The position numbers were made by a program, and so were the translations under genes. From Nostoc sp. CHAB 5844 (GTDB taxonomy: Bacteria; Cyanobacteriota; Cyanobacteriia; Cyanobacteriales; Nostocaceae), in contig NZ_JAIVFW010000003.1 of the NCBI RefSeq assembly GCF_020829595.1, positions 62,001-126,000 of the forward strand: a stretch of DNA of 64,000 nucleotides, in the 5' to 3' direction. Below are positions 37,291 through 47,160 of the stretch, piece after piece; within the stretch, counting starts at the first letter, position 1; every line of letters starts with the position of its first letter. The notes beneath the pieces were generated by a model. That model did no database searches and had not been told where the DNA came from. It saw only the letters and a list, made by a program, of their open reading frames with translations.

Positions 37291-37845
37291 ATGGCTAAAC
37301 TATTTGACTCCATAACTGAAGAATTGCAAGAGTTTATTGCTGCTCAAAACCTTTTCTTTGTAGGTACTGCACCTTTAAGTCCTACAGGTCACATTAATTT
37401 ATCTCCCAAAGGTCTCGATTGCTTCCGCATCTTATCACCCCACCGAGTCGCTTATCTAGACCTTACAGGTAGTGGTAACGAAACCTCAGCCCATCTGCAA
37501 GAAAATGGTCGCATCACCTTAATGTTTTGCGCCTTTACTGAACCACCACGCATCCTGCGACTGTACGGCAAAGGATACGTAATATTACCAAATTCTCCTG
37601 ATTGGGACTCGATATATTCAGTATTTCCTCAGCTACCAGGAACTCGTCAAATTATCGTCGCTGATATTGAGCTTGTGCAAAGTTCCTGTGGTTTTGGCGT
37701 ACCACTTTACGAATACCAAGGTCAACGCCAGATACTAGTAGATTGGGCTAATAAAAAAGGAGAACAGGGAGTTCGAGAATATCAACAACAGAAAAATAGC
37801 ATCAGCATTGATGGTTTACCAACACCATTAAGTCAATTATTTTAG
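37291..37845 (+). CDS. Pyridoxamine 5'-phosphate oxidase-like flavin-binding protein
   Basis: A 184-residue split-barrel protein. Landmarks are NLFFVGTAPLSPTGHINLSP near the N-terminus, then RVAYLDLTGSGNETSAHLQE and RITLMFCAF, all usual for the PNPOx-like family that binds FMN or F420. Members are oxidoreductases, and many have no assigned substrate. The ATG is well placed. Monocistronic. Confidence 0.85.
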   Translation: MAKLFDSITEELQEFIAAQNLFFVGTAPLSPTGHINLSPKGLDCFRILSPHRVAYLDLTGSGNETSAHLQENGRITLMFCAFTEPPRILRLYGKGYVILPNSPDWDSIYSVFPQLPGTRQIIVADIELVQSSCGFGVPLYEYQGQRQILVDWANKKGEQGVREYQQQKNSISIDGLPTPLSQLF

Positions 37846-38185
37846 ACCTAAAACTCTGTGTCCTAGATTTTTATTTAGTCCAAAAAAGCTTGTTTTTTGA
37901 CAGTTGACTATGTACTTTTGGCAAAAATAACATTTATCTGGAAAGTTCAGTATTTTTTACCTACCATTACAAGTTTCCTGGAATTATCGTCAAAAATCTA
38001 GATCTGCCAGTCCCAGTTTTTCCCTTATTCCTAATTAAATTTTTGGTAAAGGAACTATTCTGTGGTTTGCGTGTCTTGACGTAATGATTTGCCACGAATT
38101 ATGATTCGAGTTTATTCCGGATCAACCGGGACAGCTTCGAAAATTGGTGCAAGTAAATTCAACTGTCGCTCAAATAATCACACGC

Positions 38186-39475
38186 ATGAGATTACGCTTA
38201 TTTCTGCTTAGCGTTGTCAGTATTGTCCTGCTTTCTTCTCCAGCAAAAGCATCTCGCTTAGAATCTTGGAGTTTTAATACCGCGCAAAATCAACTCAACA
38301 TTACTACCAACTCTGGTGTTAAACCAAGAGCATTTTTAATTCAAAATCCCACGCGGTTGGTGATTGATCTTCCTGGTACAGAACTTAAAACAAATACAGT
38401 TCGGAAAAATTTTGGTTCAACAGTACGCGAAATTCGTGTGGGTAAGGTTGATACTACCACAACAAGACTAGTAGTGGAATTGGCACCAGGATATACCGTA
38501 GACCCCGGCAAGTTTCTGATTCAAGGCGACTCTTCTACTCATTGGATAGTGAAATTTCCATCGGTGGAACGCATTGATAACCGCATTGATAATCATGTTT
38601 CTTCTTCTAGTGAAGAGCAGATTCCAATTTCAGTTAGTGATGTTTCTTTGTTTGCTGGAGTTGTGCCTTTAGGTAAGGAAATACCACAACTGCGATCGCA
38701 AGTCAAAGCGTTGGCGGCTCGTTATCGTTCCCTTGACCCAGGAATGTTCTTTTTAGATTTGGATACAGGTAACTATCTAGATTTAAACGGCGAGAAAATC
38801 TTTCCCGCTGCTAGTACAATCAAGTTTCCAATTTTAGTCGCGTTATTTCAAGAAGTAGATGCAGGCAGAGTCAAACTGAATGAAACCTTAGTGATGCGGC
38901 GTGACTTAATAACTGGCGGTTCAGGAACAATGCAGTATAAGCGTCCTGGAACTCGGTTTGGTCTATTGGAGACAGTTACTAAGATGATTACCATTAGCGA
39001 CAATACTGCTACCAATATGGTGATTGACCGATTGGGTGGTAAGGCTAAGTTAAATCAGCGTTTTCAAAGTTGGGGACTACAAAATACCGTCGTGCGGAAT
39101 TTACTCGGCGACTTCAAAGGTACTAATACAACTAGCGCCAAAGATTTAGTACGACTGTCAGCATTAGTTGCTAACAATCGATTGTTAACTGATTCCAGTC
39201 GTGGCAAAGTCTTAGATATTATGCGTCGTGTTCATAACACAAAGTTATTACCGGCTGGTCTTGGTAAAGGTGCTGTAATTGCTCACAAAACCGGAACTTT
39301 AGGAATTGTACTAGGTGATGCAGGGATTATTCAAATGCCATCTGGTAAGCGCTACTTGGCAGGAATTTTTGTGAGAAGACCTTTTAATGATTTAAAAGCC
39401 AGAGATTTTATCAGTCAAGTTTCTCGAATTGTCTATGGCTATTTAGACCAACCAAGAGTAGCCAGCAAGTTTTAA
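38186..39475 (+). CDS. AMIN domain / class A beta-lactamase-like serine hydrolase
   Basis: About 430 residues from the ATG at 38186, which begins a signal peptide (MRLRLFLLSVVSIVLLSSPA). Residues ~25-130 are an AMIN domain, which localises proteins to the periplasmic cell wall. The rest is a class A beta-lactamase-like domain with the SxxK in AASTIKFP, SDN in ISDNTATNM and KTG in AHKTGTLG. It may cleave or transfer on peptidoglycan or hydrolyse beta-lactams; the AMIN domain favours a cell-wall role. A TTG at 38144 is an alternative start but would precede the signal peptide. Confidence 0.85.
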   Translation: MRLRLFLLSVVSIVLLSSPAKASRLESWSFNTAQNQLNITTNSGVKPRAFLIQNPTRLVIDLPGTELKTNTVRKNFGSTVREIRVGKVDTTTTRLVVELAPGYTVDPGKFLIQGDSSTHWIVKFPSVERIDNRIDNHVSSSSEEQIPISVSDVSLFAGVVPLGKEIPQLRSQVKALAARYRSLDPGMFFLDLDTGNYLDLNGEKIFPAASTIKFPILVALFQEVDAGRVKLNETLVMRRDLITGGSGTMQYKRPGTRFGLLETVTKMITISDNTATNMVIDRLGGKAKLNQRFQSWGLQNTVVRNLLGDFKGTNTTSAKDLVRLSALVANNRLLTDSSRGKVLDIMRRVHNTKLLPAGLGKGAVIAHKTGTLGIVLGDAGIIQMPSGKRYLAGIFVRRPFNDLKARDFISQVSRIVYGYLDQPRVASKF

Positions 39476-39559
39476 TCATTCTAGTGTAAAAAAGAAAAAT
39501 TTTAATTGACGTAAGCCCCTGATATTAATTAGTATCTAGGGGTTTTTGCATACATATTA

Positions 39560-39702
39560 GATTTCTTGCATGAATCAAGATCCCTCACCCTAAATCCCTC
39601 TCCCAGACTTGGGAGAGGGACTTAAACATTTACTCCCCTTCTCCCAATATTGGGAGAAGGGGTTGGGGGTTGAGGGGATTTTTTGTATTCATGCAAGAGA
39701 CT
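39560..39702. repeat. Inverted-repeat element with nested hairpins
   Basis: The ends share TCTTGCATGAAT in inverted orientation, related to the TCTTGCA ends of the element at 12811. Two perfect hairpins lie inside: one of CCCTCTCCCA type and one of CCCCTTCTCCCAAT type. Confidence 0.55.
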
Positions 39703-39843
39703 CCATGAATAGAATTCACAACGAGTGTATAAAAATGTCTTCCCCTTACACCCCTACACCTATTTTTAAGGCAGGTCTATTCATCAAGGAATGGTATGTT
39801 TGGCAGCAATTTTTCGTTACATTTTTTATAATTGTCTTAGAGA

Positions 39844-39978
39844 GTTATACCAATTCTTCAAAATGAGGTAATACCATTTCACTTTATGGATGATACAAAT
39901 ATCAGGTGTAAGGGCGAACAGCCGTTCCCCCCTACATATTCTTGTATGTGTATCAAGATTTTGGTGAATTGGTATAAC
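39844..39978. repeat. MITE-like inverted repeat, GTTATACCAATTC ends
   Basis: GTTATACCAATTC (39844-39856) and GAATTGGTATAAC (39966-39978) are a perfect 13-bp inverted pair 135 bp end to end. The TATACCAATT motif recurs near 24740 and 35632. The remaining part of 39476-40267 contains no gene I can support. Confidence 0.55.
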
Positions 39979-40267
39979 AGATGTAAATCAGCAAAGTCTT
40001 GCTGCATCTAAGTTTCTGAATTACAAATTGGTATGACTGGTTCATGCAGTATTTGTAGACACTTGATGCACTATTTTAAGGAATGCTGCATATCGTACCC
40101 AAAATCTGGATTTATTTGTTATCGTGATCCCAAAGGAATCATTAAGCACCAACAAGATATAACAGATGCTGATTCAGCGTCAAAATGCCTGCTGGGTGTG
40201 AGATATCAAATTATTCAATAAAATTTAAAGCTCATTAAATAGAGTATTTATTTGGGAGGTAACACTT

Positions 40268-42784
40268 ATGGTTACAATATCTCATCAAACTTGGTCTTCA
40301 CTTTCTCAAGAGCGATCGCTCATTCTCTGGTTTGATGAAGTTGGCATTAAAGATATACATCTAGTAGGTGGAAAAAATGCCTCCTTGGGAGAGATGATTC
40401 AACAACTAACTCCTAAAGGTGTCAATGTGCCGACGGGGTTTGCGACTACTGCTTATGCTTATCGTTATTTCATCCAATCAGCAGGATTAGAAACGAAGTT
40501 ACGTCAACTTTTTTCTGATTTAAATGTTGAGGATGTGAACAATTTACGCGAACGCGGAGAAAAAGCGCGATCGCTATTATTGCACACACCATTCCCAGAA
40601 GATTTGCGCGAGGCGATCGCCAAAGCCTACCAAAGTTTATGTGATAAATATTTAACCCAAACAGATGTTGCAGTTCGTTCTAGCGCTACGGCTGAAGACC
40701 TCCCCGACGCTAGTTTTGCCGGACAGCAAGAAACTTATTTAAATATTGTTGGTGTTGACGAAGTAATCACAGCTTGTCATAAATGTTTTGCTTCTATATT
40801 TACTGACCGCGCTATTTCTTATCGCCATACTAAGGGATTTGATCATTTTGATGTAGCTTTATCAGTTGGTGTCCAAAAAATGGTGCGTTCTGATTTAGCA
40901 ACATCTGGAGTCATGTTTTCTATTGATACAGAAACTGGGTTTAAGGATGCAGCCTTAATCACCGCCGCCTACGGTTTAGGAGAAAATGTTGTTCAAGGTG
41001 CAGTAAATCCTGATGAATATTATGTATTTAAACCAACATTAAAAACAGGTTTTCGTTCAATTATTGATAAGAAATTGGGCAGTAAAGAAATCAAAATGGT
41101 TTATGTTCCTGCCTCAGAAGTCGATTTAATTGCTTGTGCTGCTGACAACGCTCATACATTAACAGTTAGATCAGATGATAATTGTAAATTAACAAAGAAT
41201 GTACCTGTTCCTGAAAGCGATCGCACTAAATTTGCTCTCAATGATGAAGAAATTTTACAACTAGGGCGCTGGGCCTGCATCATCGAAGACCATTACTCTC
41301 TAGTCCACGGTAGTTACACCCCAATGGATATTGAGTGGGCAAAAGATGGCATTACCAATCAATTATTTATTGTGCAAGCGCGTCCCGAAACAGTGCAGTC
41401 GCAGAAAAAAGGCAATGTCTTGCGTAGCTATCGCTTGGTCACAGATAAAGATTCTACCCCACTCCCCTTAGTAACAGGACGTGCAATTGGCGAAGCTATC
41501 TCTCAAGGCAAAGTCTGCCTCATTTTAGATGTCCACAACATTGATAAATTCCAACCAGGCGATGTGTTAGTTACCGAAAGAACAGATCCCGACTGGGAAC
41601 CAATTATGAAACGCGCCAGTGCAATTATTACGAATTCTGGTGGACGTACCTGCCATGCAGCAATTATTGCACGAGAATTGGGTGTACCGGCGATCGTGGG
41701 TTGTAGCAACGCCACAAAAGTCTTGCAAAATAATCAAGAAGTCACGGTTTCCTGTGCTGAAGGCGAAGACGGTAAAGTTTATCCCAGCTTATTACCTTTT
41801 GAAGTCAAAGAAGTTCCTTTAGAAAACTTGCCCCGCACTCGCACTCAAATTTTAATGAATGTAGGTAATCCCCAGGAGGCTTTTAGTTTATCTGCAATTC
41901 CCAACGATGGCGTAGGTTTAGCGCGGACAGAATTTATCATTGCTAATCAAATTCAAATTCATCCAATGGCGTTGCTTCATTACGACCAATTGCAAGATGA
42001 AAAAGTGAAAGCAGAAATCGCGGAAATCACTTCACTTTACGAAGATAAACCGCAGTATTTTGTCGATAAATTAGCCCAAGGCATAGCCAGAATTGCCGCA
42101 GCATTCTATCTTAAACCTGTGATTGTGCGGATGTCGGATTTTAAGAGTAACGAATATGCCAATTTGTTAGGCGGTAAACAATTTGAACCTAGCGAAGAAA
42201 ATCCAATGCTGGGCTGGCGAGGTGCAGCACGTTACTATGATCAAGGTTATAAAGCCGCTTTTGCTTTAGAATGTCAGGCTATCAAGCGAGTCCGGGATGA
42301 GATGGGTTTGACAAATGTCATTCCGATGATTCCCTTCTGTCGCACTCCCGATGAGGGACGTTTAGTATTAGCAGAGATGGCAAAAAATGGGTTGAAACAA
42401 GGTGTTAATGACTTGCAAGTTTATGTCATGTGCGAGTTACCAAGTAACGTAATTTTGGCAGAAGAATTTGCAGATGTCTTTGATGGTTTTTCTATTGGTT
42501 CTAATGACCTAACTCAGCTAACCTTGGGATTAGACAGAGATTCAGCTTTGGTGGCGCGATTATTTGATGAACGCAGTCCCGCCGTCAAGCAAATGGTGAA
42601 AATGGCTATTGAAGCTGCCAAAAAACGCCACCGTAAAATCGGTATTTGTGGACAAGCACCCAGCGATTATCCTGAATTTGCCCAATTTTTAGTAGAACAG
42701 GGAATTGATTCTATCAGTTTAAATCCCGATTCTGTATTAAAGACGATGCTGGAAGTCGCAAAAGTGGAAAGTCCTGAGTCTTAA
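40268..42784 (+). CDS. ppsA: Phosphoenolpyruvate synthase
   Basis: An 838-residue, full-length PEP synthase. The ATP-grasp domain (residues ~15-370) begins GGKNASLGEM and ends VQARPET. The phospho-His domain has His463 in GGRTCHAAIIAREL. The C-terminal PEP/pyruvate barrel has GSNDLTQLTLGLDRDS and catalytic Cys794 in GICGQAP. It converts pyruvate, ATP and water to PEP, AMP and phosphate for gluconeogenesis. GGGAGG lies before the ATG. A perfect hairpin follows the stop. Confidence 0.95.
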   Translation: MVTISHQTWSSLSQERSLILWFDEVGIKDIHLVGGKNASLGEMIQQLTPKGVNVPTGFATTAYAYRYFIQSAGLETKLRQLFSDLNVEDVNNLRERGEKARSLLLHTPFPEDLREAIAKAYQSLCDKYLTQTDVAVRSSATAEDLPDASFAGQQETYLNIVGVDEVITACHKCFASIFTDRAISYRHTKGFDHFDVALSVGVQKMVRSDLATSGVMFSIDTETGFKDAALITAAYGLGENVVQGAVNPDEYYVFKPTLKTGFRSIIDKKLGSKEIKMVYVPASEVDLIACAADNAHTLTVRSDDNCKLTKNVPVPESDRTKFALNDEEILQLGRWACIIEDHYSLVHGSYTPMDIEWAKDGITNQLFIVQARPETVQSQKKGNVLRSYRLVTDKDSTPLPLVTGRAIGEAISQGKVCLILDVHNIDKFQPGDVLVTERTDPDWEPIMKRASAIITNSGGRTCHAAIIARELGVPAIVGCSNATKVLQNNQEVTVSCAEGEDGKVYPSLLPFEVKEVPLENLPRTRTQILMNVGNPQEAFSLSAIPNDGVGLARTEFIIANQIQIHPMALLHYDQLQDEKVKAEIAEITSLYEDKPQYFVDKLAQGIARIAAAFYLKPVIVRMSDFKSNEYANLLGGKQFEPSEENPMLGWRGAARYYDQGYKAAFALECQAIKRVRDEMGLTNVIPMIPFCRTPDEGRLVLAEMAKNGLKQGVNDLQVYVMCELPSNVILAEEFADVFDGFSIGSNDLTQLTLGLDRDSALVARLFDERSPAVKQMVKMAIEAAKKRHRKIGICGQAPSDYPEFAQFLVEQGIDSISLNPDSVLKTMLEVAKVESPES

Positions 42785-42807
42785 GTAAAGCGATAAATTT
42801 CAAATTT

Positions 42808-42836
42808 GTAGAGACGTTGCATTGCAACGTCTCTAC
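42808..42836. terminator. Perfect 14-bp hairpin after ppsA
   Basis: GTAGAGACGTTGCA and its complement, separated by one T, lie between the convergent ppsA and PIN genes. The motif is a dispersed repeat in such genomes; it may end both transcripts. Confidence 0.55.
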
Positions 42837-42872
42837 ATGATTTATATGTATCGTGATTAACGTGAAATGCTA

Positions 42873-43256
42873 TTAGACTACACCAGATGTATCAATATCG
42901 AACGGATTCAATATATTAAGTTCAGCAATCCAACGAAAATCATCTACGTTTCTGGTGATCAATGTTAACCCATGCACCAGTGCAGTTCCGGCAATAATCG
43001 CATCGCCTACAGTCATACGTCTTTGTTGGCGCAGCGCCACCGCTTGATTTAAAACTTCTTGCGATATTGGTAGAACTTGAGCAACCTGGAAAAATTCTTC
43101 AAAATACTGGCGTTGCTGCTCAGAAAGTAGATGATAACCTAGTACCTCAAGATAACTGAGTGCTGATACCGCAGGTGAATACTCAGCAATTAATTCTCTC
43201 AACTGGGAATGTTCCGGTTGGGCTGCATAGATAATAATGTTACTGTCAACAAGCAC
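42873..43256 (-). CDS. VapC-type PIN domain toxin
   Basis: A 127-residue complete PIN domain. Acidic site residues are visible: Asp4 (MLVDSNIIIY), Glu in SALSYLEVLG, Asp in MTVGDAIIAG, and Asp in ITRNVDDF. PIN toxins cut RNA, often tRNA or rRNA. The antitoxin gene lies immediately upstream with a 3-nt gap. The pair appears intact, unlike the truncated PIN at 28126. Confidence 0.88.
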   Translation of the reverse strand: MLVDSNIIIYAAQPEHSQLRELIAEYSPAVSALSYLEVLGYHLLSEQQRQYFEEFFQVAQVLPISQEVLNQAVALRQQRRMTVGDAIIAGTALVHGLTLITRNVDDFRWIAELNILNPFDIDTSGVV

Positions 43257-43259
43257 GTT

Positions 43260-43514
43260 TTATCGCCCTGGCAGTGAACGGTCTTGACGAGTTTCTTTTT
43301 GCCAGAAAACTGGCTCAATATCACTCATAGTTTGAGTGGTAGCAAGATTCGCCAATATCTCAGCCATTCTTTTTCCACGCGTCTTTGTTTCTAAAACGGG
43401 TTTGTCATCAAGGAGCGTAACATGGACTTGGATTTTTTTCTCTCCAAATTCAGGAACTTCACTAATCCACTCCAAACAGTTTCCTTTCAACCAAGCCTTA
43501 AATGTTTTTAGCAT
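43260..43514 (-). CDS. Antitoxin of the VapC-type pair
   Basis: An 84-residue protein: a beta-strand front (LKTFKAWLKGNCLEWISEVP, then IQVHVTLLD) and a helical, charged C-terminus. It sits 3 nt before the PIN gene, the usual antitoxin-first order. No classical AbrB or RHH motif stands out. Its role as antitoxin rests on position and size. Confidence 0.75.
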   Translation of the reverse strand: MLKTFKAWLKGNCLEWISEVPEFGEKKIQVHVTLLDDKPVLETKTRGKRMAEILANLATTQTMSDIEPVFWQKETRQDRSLPGR

Positions 43515-43615
43515 AATTGTTTTAACTAATTCTGGCTTTACCTCATGATAACCCTACGCTGTATATACAAGGTTGGATAATTTATTTTTCATCCAAAACG
43601 GGAGGTAATCGTCCG

Positions 43616-43735
43616 ATGGGTACGTTAGAACAATACAGACGGCTAATTTGCAACATTCTTACTGAACATACCAAAATTCCTTACTCTTACGGCAATATTC
43701 AGAATTTGCGATCGCCTAATATTCAGTCCGATTAG
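43616..43735 (+). pseudogene. XisI-like N-terminal remnant
   Basis: A 39-codon frame with GGGAGG upstream reads MGTLEQYRRLICNILTEHTK then IPYSYGN, matching the start of XisI, a controlling factor for excision of the fdxN element in Anabaena; many XisH/XisI pairs occur in cyanobacteria. Full XisI is about 110 residues. After ~30 residues the match stops and the frame ends at a terminator hairpin. No xisH was found nearby. Confidence 0.6.
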
Positions 43736-43756
43736 GGTGAGCAATGCTCACCCTAA
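43732..43756. terminator. Bidirectional terminator hairpin
   Basis: TTAGGGTGAGCA and TGCTCACCCTAA pair perfectly around one base, followed by AAAATTTTT. Confidence 0.65.
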
Positions 43757-43824
43757 AAATTTTTGTTAAGAAGCAGAACAAAGGGGAGAATAACTAAAGA
43801 TTATTGACTAATGACGATTGACTA

Positions 43825-45294
43825 ATGACTAAAAATTGGTTCCGCATTGGGTTAGCGGGTATATTTTTACTCTCACTCGCTGTGAGGTTTTGGGGACTAG
43901 ATAGGTATAACACCTTAGTCTTTGATGAAGTTTACTACGCGAAATTTGGTAATAACTATCTCACCCACGTTCCCTTTTTTGATGGTCATCCACCATTAGG
44001 TAAATATATTATTGCGATTGGCATTTGGTTGGGTAGTCATGTCCCATTTTGGCATGATAGCGTGAATGGACTCACTGGTTCACTGCGATCGCCTTGGGAT
44101 TATCGCTGGATTAATGCCTTTTTAGGTTCTTTTATCCCTTTACTAATTGCTGGGATTGCTTATCAGTTGAGTTTTCGTCGCAGCTTTGCCTTAATTGCTG
44201 GGTTATTTACTGCTGTTGATGGCATATTTATTGTTGAGTCTCGCTATGCGCTAATCAATATATATGTAGTTTTATTTGGTTTATTAGGTCAGTGGTTGTT
44301 TCTTTTAGCATTAAATAATCAGAAACAAAAACGTAAATTATTTTTAATAATTGCTGGTATTGCTTTTGGTTGTTCAGTTGCTACTAAGTGGAATGGTTTA
44401 TTTTTTCTAGCTAGTATTTATCTTCTCTGGATATTTGCTTGGATTTGGCAAATATTAGTCAAAAAAATCAATGTAATTGATAATTCAGCAATTAGTGATG
44501 CAGAATTAAATCAACAAGCATCTTCACCACTGCATCAGCTAACACAATTGTATGGTTGGCAAGTTTTATTATTTTTAGGAGTTCTCCCACTGACTGTATA
44601 TAGCCTGATTTGGATTCCCCATTTAAAACTAGATACAAAATATGGATTTATCGAAGTCCACAAACAAATTTTAGCTTTTCATGAACGTCTTGGTGGCAAT
44701 AACGCTCAAGTGCATCCCTACTGTGCTGCTTGGTATAAATGGCCGTTGTTGATACGTCCAATGGCATATTATTATCAAACAGCCCAAAATGCGACTGAGC
44801 CATTACCTGTTTTAGGGCCTAATTTACCTGCTGGTGCTGGGAAAATTATTTATGATGTGCATGCAATGGGTAATCCTTTTTTGTGGTGGTTTGGTGTTGC
44901 TGCCATTCTATTTTTGCTAGGGATGCTAATTGTTTCGATGGTAATGTTTTGGCGGCAGCAAAAACGTTTTACTTTACCTAAAAATTTCACTGTCGATACA
45001 TGGATTGCTTTGTACTTGGTTGTAAATTATGCTGCTAACTTAATACCTTGGATGAGGGTGTCACGGTGCGCTTTTATTTACCATTATATGACAGCTGTGA
45101 TATTTGCATTTTTAGCGATCGCTTGGTTTGTTGATCAGTGCCTTCGTAGCTATTATCGGCCATTACAAGTTATGGGTGTCACCCTTTCTTTGGTGATTTT
45201 AGTGGCTTTTGTATTTTGGTTACCCATTTATTTAGGTTTACCTATTTCATCCGAAGATTATAGACTACGGATGTGGTTTAACTCTTGGATTTGA
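43825..45294 (+). CDS. PMT-type (GT39) protein O-mannosyltransferase-like glycosyltransferase
   Basis: A 489-residue GT-C membrane enzyme with about 11 helices. The first loop has FDEVYYAKFGNNYLTHVPFF with the catalytic Asp-Glu pair, then DGHPPLGKYIIAIGIWLGS. The long hydrophilic loop before the last helices (HKQILAFHERL ... YKWPLLIRPMAYYYQT) is typical of bacterial PMTs. It should transfer a sugar from a polyprenyl-phosphate donor to secreted proteins. Full length. Monocistronic. Confidence 0.88.
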   Translation: MTKNWFRIGLAGIFLLSLAVRFWGLDRYNTLVFDEVYYAKFGNNYLTHVPFFDGHPPLGKYIIAIGIWLGSHVPFWHDSVNGLTGSLRSPWDYRWINAFLGSFIPLLIAGIAYQLSFRRSFALIAGLFTAVDGIFIVESRYALINIYVVLFGLLGQWLFLLALNNQKQKRKLFLIIAGIAFGCSVATKWNGLFFLASIYLLWIFAWIWQILVKKINVIDNSAISDAELNQQASSPLHQLTQLYGWQVLLFLGVLPLTVYSLIWIPHLKLDTKYGFIEVHKQILAFHERLGGNNAQVHPYCAAWYKWPLLIRPMAYYYQTAQNATEPLPVLGPNLPAGAGKIIYDVHAMGNPFLWWFGVAAILFLLGMLIVSMVMFWRQQKRFTLPKNFTVDTWIALYLVVNYAANLIPWMRVSRCAFIYHYMTAVIFAFLAIAWFVDQCLRSYYRPLQVMGVTLSLVILVAFVFWLPIYLGLPISSEDYRLRMWFNSWI

Positions 45295-45697
45295 TGCTAT
45301 TTAGCATTAATCTAACTGTTACCTGTTTCCTTTTAAAGCTTAATACTGCTACATATATGCAGTGTAGACAATCAGCTATTTTTTACATTTCTTATCTGTA
45401 TTTAGAGAGCCTGCCTGTTAGACTGAAAACGCTAGCAGGATAGATAAAAGCTATACAACGCAACAGAGGTATCAAAAGTTAGGTAGTAAAAAAACAGAAT
45501 TGATGAAGAAAAATAAAGAAAAATTTTATAATTCATCATTCTATTTTTTAACTGTAAAAATTTGACTAATTAGTAGATTTTTAGAATAAAAATTATAAAA
45601 GCTTACATCTAGGAAGTGTCATAAAGTTATTAACCCAATAGGTTAAACCTATATAGAATATGCTTTTGATACTCTCTAGAAATAGAGGAGAATCCTA
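45295..45697. other. Intergenic region upstream of the phytochrome remnant
   Basis: AT-rich sequence of about 400 bp with no gene. It should hold the promoter of the 45698 cluster; AGAGGAG at its end is the ribosome site. Confidence 0.45.
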
Positions 45698-46189
45698 ATG
45701 GAATTAAATCTACAACTTCCCAGCATTAATGTTACTGGCTTAAAAGAAGCTCCGATTCACACTTCTCGGCAAATACAGCCTCACGCAGTTTTATTGGTAT
45801 TGGCAGAACCGGACTTACAAATATTACAAGTTAGTAACAATACTTGGAGTGTTTTCGGGATAGAACCGGAACAGATTTTGCAAAAAAAACTCGAAGATTT
45901 ACTCGACTCGTTTCAACTTGAGCGGATTAAAGCTGGGTTAGCAGAGGATAATCTCGAATTTATCAACCCAACAAAACTTTGGTTTAGAAAAAAAGGTGAT
46001 GAATATGTAGTTTTTGACGGAGTTTTTCACCGGAATCCAGAAGGAGCATTAATTCTAGAACTAGAACCAGCATTTTCGCAAGAAAATATCCCATTTTTAA
46101 GCTTTTACCATCTGGCAAGAACTTCTATTAACCAGTTAGAAAAAACCTCAAATCTCCGGGACTTTTGTCAGATAATTGTCCAGAAGTAA
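45698..46189 (+). CDS. Phytochrome N-terminal PAS fragment (broken gene, part 1)
   Basis: A 163-residue product. Residues ~15-135 are the PAS domain that opens phytochromes: QPHAVLLVLAEPDLQILQVS, GIEPEQIL, and the HLARTSINQL helix near 140. The segment that in bacteriophytochromes carries the bilin-binding Cys (xCxxEPIH) reads VTGLKEAPIH, with Leu in place of Cys. The protein reaches the first residues of the GAF domain ([10 protein letters not shown]) and stops at TAA. The GAF and most of the PHY domain are absent from the DNA. AGAGGAG precedes the ATG. Together with 46165..47160 it was one gene. Confidence 0.8.
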   Translation: MELNLQLPSINVTGLKEAPIHTSRQIQPHAVLLVLAEPDLQILQVSNNTWSVFGIEPEQILQKKLEDLLDSFQLERIKAGLAEDNLEFINPTKLWFRKKGDEYVVFDGVFHRNPEGALILELEPAFSQENIPFLSFYHLARTSINQLEKTSNLRDFCQIIVQK

Positions 46190-47160
46190 TTCAAACTGTG
46201 AATTGGGGTGGTGATCCTAATAAGGCGTTTGAAGTTAACCAGACAGATGGAGATGTGCGGCTGTGTCCAAGGAAATCGTTTGAATTGTGGAAAGAAACAG
46301 TCCGCCTAACATCTTTACCTTGGCAACATGTCGAAATTAAAGCCGCGCTAGAATTACGCAAAGCAATTGTCAACATTGTATTGCGCCAAGCCGATGAGCT
46401 GGCTCAATTAGCACAGGATTTAGAACGTTCCAACGCTGAATTGAAAAAGTTTGCCTATGTCGCCTCTCATGACTTACAAGAACCACTCAATCAAGTGGCG
46501 AATTATGTGCAACTTTTAGAGATGCGCTATAACGAAGAACTGGACGAAGATGCCAAAGAGTTTATCAGTTATGCCGTCCAAGGTGTCAGCCTGATGCAGA
46601 CGTTAATTGATGACGTATTAGCATACTCCAAAGTAGATACACAGGCGATCGCATTTCAACTAACTGAGGTCGAAACAGCCTTAGAACGCGCTCTCGGTAA
46701 TCTCCGGCAGCGAATTGCCGAAACTGGCACTATAATTACCCATGACCCCTTACCAACAGTGATGGCTGGCAGTACCCAGCTAATGCAACTATTTCAGAAC
46801 TTGATTGCTAACGCCATCAAATTCCGCAGTGAGCAACCGCCCCAAATTCATGTGGGAGCCGAGAGGTTAGAAGATGAATGGTTGTTCTGGGTGCGCGATA
46901 ATGGTATTGGTATTGACCCGAAATTTAGCGATCGCATTTTTGTGATCTTTCAACGCCTACATACACGAGACGAGTATGCTGGTACAGGTATGGGTCTAGC
47001 TATCTGTAAAAAGATTGCCGAATGCCATCGGGGTCGCATTTGGGTAGAATCACAACTTGGTGAAGGAGCTACCTTCTACTTTACAATTCCAGTTGGAGGG
47101 CGCGAGCGTGAGCGTAGAAACGGAAGAAAAGCCCAAAACCATCTTTTTGGTCGAGGATAA
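46165..47160 (+). CDS. Phytochrome C-terminal histidine kinase fragment (broken gene, part 2)
   Basis: This frame, -1 relative to part 1 and overlapping it by 25 nt, begins (TTG 46165 or GTG 46198) with the last residues of a PHY domain: [12 protein letters not shown], then [21 protein letters not shown] linker coiled coil follows, then HisKA with phospho-His in [11 protein letters not shown] and HATPase with [17 protein letters not shown] and GTGMGLAIC. The kinase core seems complete. Without GAF/PHY it cannot sense light by a bilin; any activity would be unregulated or depend on other partners. The response regulator gene overlaps its 3' end. Confidence 0.8.
   Translation: MSDNCPEVIQTVNWGGDPNKAFEVNQTDGDVRLCPRKSFELWKETVRLTSLPWQHVEIKAALELRKAIVNIVLRQADELAQLAQDLERSNAELKKFAYVASHDLQEPLNQVANYVQLLEMRYNEELDEDAKEFISYAVQGVSLMQTLIDDVLAYSKVDTQAIAFQLTEVETALERALGNLRQRIAETGTIITHDPLPTVMAGSTQLMQLFQNLIANAIKFRSEQPPQIHVGAERLEDEWLFWVRDNGIGIDPKFSDRIFVIFQRLHTRDEYAGTGMGLAICKKIAECHRGRIWVESQLGEGATFYFTIPVGGRERERRNGRKAQNHLFGRG

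Noticed and set aside
39609-39866. 85-codon frame
   Set aside because: The first third is the hairpin repeat at 39560-39702, and the rest is unlike a protein.
40033-40221. 62-codon Cys-containing frame before ppsA
   Set aside because: No ribosome site or domain; probably chance in the ppsA leader.
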